A stretch of DNA of 7,204 bases, taken from assembly GCA_012799755.1 (NCBI GenBank), contig JAAZKQ010000619.1:1-7204 (forward strand), read 5' to 3'. Source of the DNA: Lentisphaerota bacterium (GTDB lineage Bacteria > Verrucomicrobiota > Lentisphaeria > Oligosphaerales > Oligosphaeraceae). Positions 5,578 through 7,204 of the stretch are shown piece after piece. The notes under the pieces are model-generated. The model worked only from the letters and a program-made list of their open reading frames with translations, was not told the DNA's origin and ran no database searches. Position 1 is the first letter of the stretch, and the number at the start of each line of letters is the position of its first letter. The position numbers were made by a program, and so were the translations under genes.

Positions 5578-6966
5578 ATGGCACTATGGAGTGGCCGCTT
5601 TGCTGAGGAGACCGACGCCCTGGTTCGGCGTTTCACCGAGTCAATTTCCTACGACCGGCGTCTGTATCCCTTCGACATTCAAGGCAGCATCGCCCATGCG
5701 CGCATGCTGGGGCGCCAAGGCATCATTCCGGCGGCGGACGTGGAGGCGATTGTCGCCGGCTTGAACGAGATCAAGGCCGATATTGACGCCGGCGCCTTCG
5801 AGTTCCGCGAGGACCTTGAGGATATTCACATGAACATCGAAGCGCAACTGACGGCGCGCATCGGCCAGGCCGGCGCCCGGCTGCACACGGGCCGCAGCCG
5901 CAATGATCAGGTGGCTACGGATGAGCGCTTGTATCTGCGCCACGAAGTAGACCAAATCGGCGGCCAGCTGGCCTCGCTGCAATGCGTGCTGGTCGGCCTG
6001 GCCGAGGCGCATAGCGAGGTGATTATGCCGGGCTTCACCCATCTGCAACATGCGCAGCCGGTGCTGTTTGCGCATCATCTGCTTGCCTACGTGGAGATGT
6101 TCGCCCGCGACCGCGAGCGCCTGGTGGACTGCCGTAAGCGCGTCAACCGCCTGCCGCTGGGCGCCGGCGCCATTGCCGGCAGTACGCTGCCGCTGGACCG
6201 CGAGAGCGTCGCCCGCGAACTCGGTTTTGACGCCGTGCTGCGCAACAGTATGGACGCTGTGGGCGACCGAGATTGCCTGCTGGAATTTCTCTCGGCGCTG
6301 GCCATCTGCGCGATGCACCTGTCCCGTCTGGCCGAGGACGTCATCATCTGGTTCAGCCAGGAGTTTGCTTTCATTGAACTTGGCGATGCTTTTACGACCG
6401 GCTCCAGCCTCATGCCGCAGAAAAAAAATCCCGACGTGGCCGAGCTGGCCCGCGGCAAGACAGGCCGGGTTTACGGACACCTGATGGCCCTGCTGACGAC
6501 GATGAAGGGCCTGCCGCTGACCTATAATCGCGATATGCAGGAGGACAAGGAGGGGCTGTTTGACGCCATTGACAGTGTCAGCCTGACGCTGTTGACCATG
6601 GCCGCTATGCTTAAGACTCTGCGGCCCAAAGCGCAACGCATGCGCGAGGCCGCCAGCGACCCGTCGCTGATGGCGACCGACCTGGCCGAATGGCTGGTGA
6701 AACAAGGCGTACCTTTCCGCGATGCACACCACCAAGTGGGGCAGTTCGTCGGCTTCTGCCAGCAACAGGGCATTGCCTTGAATCAGGCCGGCTTGGAGGA
6801 CATGAGGCGCTTCCTGCCGCTGGCCAACGCCGAATGTCTGGCCTTGTTTGACTGCGCGCGCAGCGTCGCCGGACGCGATCTCATTGGCGGCACCGCGCCG
6901 GCGCAAGTGGCCAGGCAGATCGCCTTCTGGAAAGGGCAGCTCATGGAAGAAAGCGCCGAATCATGA
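5578..6966 (+). CDS. argH: Argininosuccinate lyase
   Basis: ArgH splits argininosuccinate into arginine and fumarate, the last step of arginine biosynthesis, as a cytoplasmic homotetramer. The 462-residue length is normal for the family. The N-terminus MALWSGRFAEETDALVRRFTES is typical. Conserved active-site blocks are LHTGRSRNDQVATD (102-115), GFTHLQHAQP (152-161, with the likely catalytic His155), PLGAGAIAGSTLPLDR (193-208) and the fumarase/aspartase superfamily signature GSSLMPQKKNPD (275-286, with the catalytic serine). All appear intact, so an active enzyme is expected. GGAAGG (5565-5570) precedes the ATG by 7 bases. The gene begins 3 bases after the GAF gene and overlaps the next gene by four bases, indicating one transcript. 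No other arginine gene is in view. Confidence 0.97.
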   Translation: MALWSGRFAEETDALVRRFTESISYDRRLYPFDIQGSIAHARMLGRQGIIPAADVEAIVAGLNEIKADIDAGAFEFREDLEDIHMNIEAQLTARIGQAGARLHTGRSRNDQVATDERLYLRHEVDQIGGQLASLQCVLVGLAEAHSEVIMPGFTHLQHAQPVLFAHHLLAYVEMFARDRERLVDCRKRVNRLPLGAGAIAGSTLPLDRESVARELGFDAVLRNSMDAVGDRDCLLEFLSALAICAMHLSRLAEDVIIWFSQEFAFIELGDAFTTGSSLMPQKKNPDVAELARGKTGRVYGHLMALLTTMKGLPLTYNRDMQEDKEGLFDAIDSVSLTLLTMAAMLKTLRPKAQRMREAASDPSLMATDLAEWLVKQGVPFRDAHHQVGQFVGFCQQQGIALNQAGLEDMRRFLPLANAECLALFDCARSVAGRDLIGGTAPAQVARQIAFWKGQLMEESAES

Positions 6967-7204
6967 CTGATTGCAAGCCGTCGCCGGAGAGTGCGGACTT
7001 GGTTGATGGCGCGGCGTCACGGCAGCAGGCGAGGGGACGTCTGGACATCCTGGACGACCTGCGGGCGCTGGCGATGTCACTGGTTGTGGCCTATCATCTG
7101 CTGTTTCTGGTCTTTGGCCAACTGCCCCATGTGTACGGCGGCCTGGGCGTGCTGGCAGATACCGGGACGGCCTTGTTTGTGCTGCTGGCGGGTTTCCTCT
7201 GTCA
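6963..7204 (+). CDS. Acyltransferase-type membrane protein, 3' partial
   Basis: The ATG at 6963 overlaps the argH stop as ATGA, and the frame stays open to the window edge (80 complete codons). After a polar cytoplasmic stretch of about 25 residues comes RLDILDDLRALAMSLVVAYH (26-45), which matches the first membrane helix of acyltransferase-3 (OafA/OPG type) proteins with its conserved Arg and His. A second hydrophobic segment, TGTALFVLLAGFLC (67-80), matches the family's FFxLSGFL block. Related membrane families such as DUF1624/DUF418 have a similar opening, so the exact family is open. Members transfer acyl groups to sugars or lipids at the membrane. The only ribosome-binding candidate is GGAAG (6945-6949), 13 bases away, so translation probably depends on coupling to argH. 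Confidence 0.75.
   Translation, partial: MTDCKPSPESADLVDGAASRQQARGRLDILDDLRALAMSLVVAYHLLFLVFGQLPHVYGGLGVLADTGTALFVLLAGFLC

Noticed and set aside
5641..6906. 421-codon open frame on the minus strand opposite argH
   Set aside because: It lies wholly inside a gene with an intact enzyme signature. The translation is Gln/His/Ala-rich with no recognisable fold, as expected for the antisense of a GC-rich gene.

Overview
This window comes from a moderately GC-rich bacterial chromosome and contains housekeeping and cell-envelope genes. No ribosomal RNA, tRNA, transposase, CRISPR array or phage gene is visible. There is no decisive phylogenetic marker. The short GTCCAT tandem repeat, the REP-like hairpin cluster and the fused sugar-transferase/WecG protein give an impression of the PVC group (Lentisphaerae/Verrucomicrobia-like), but this is a weak inference and not an assignment.

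Layout from left to right. (1) Bases 1-1036 (+) hold the 3' part of an exopolysaccharide or glycan-assembly gene. It encodes the tail of a polyprenyl-phosphate sugar-phosphate transferase domain fused to a complete WecG/TagA/CpsF glycosyltransferase domain. (2) Convergent to it, on the minus strand, is a two-gene unit read from 2314 down to 1056: a DUF2238/YjdF-type membrane protein and then a MarC-family membrane protein, joined by an ATGA stop/start overlap. (3) Bases 2315-2784 are a non-coding divergent spacer with nested inverted repeats, four tandem 9-mers (GTCCATNNN) and candidate promoters in both directions. (4) Bases 2785-4399 (+) carry an unrecognised four-helix membrane protein followed 25 bases later by a DNA polymerase III delta subunit (holA-like) that appears to start at TTG. 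(5) Bases 4400-4737 are a second non-coding spacer with a candidate promoter and three perfect hairpins within 88 bases, two of which share a GTA loop. (6) Bases 4738-7204 (+) are a tightly packed run: a GAF-domain protein, argininosuccinate lyase (argH), and the start of an acyltransferase-type membrane protein that overlaps argH by four bases and runs off the window.

The genes do not form one obvious pathway. They cover glycan assembly (left end), inner-membrane proteins, replication (clamp loader) and arginine biosynthesis. I found no convincing new defence or mobile system. The least explained items are the hairpin cluster ahead of the GAF-argH run, the structured divergent spacer, the sugar-transferase domain with an eroded signature motif, and the GAF protein with its uncharacterised C-terminal helical region.
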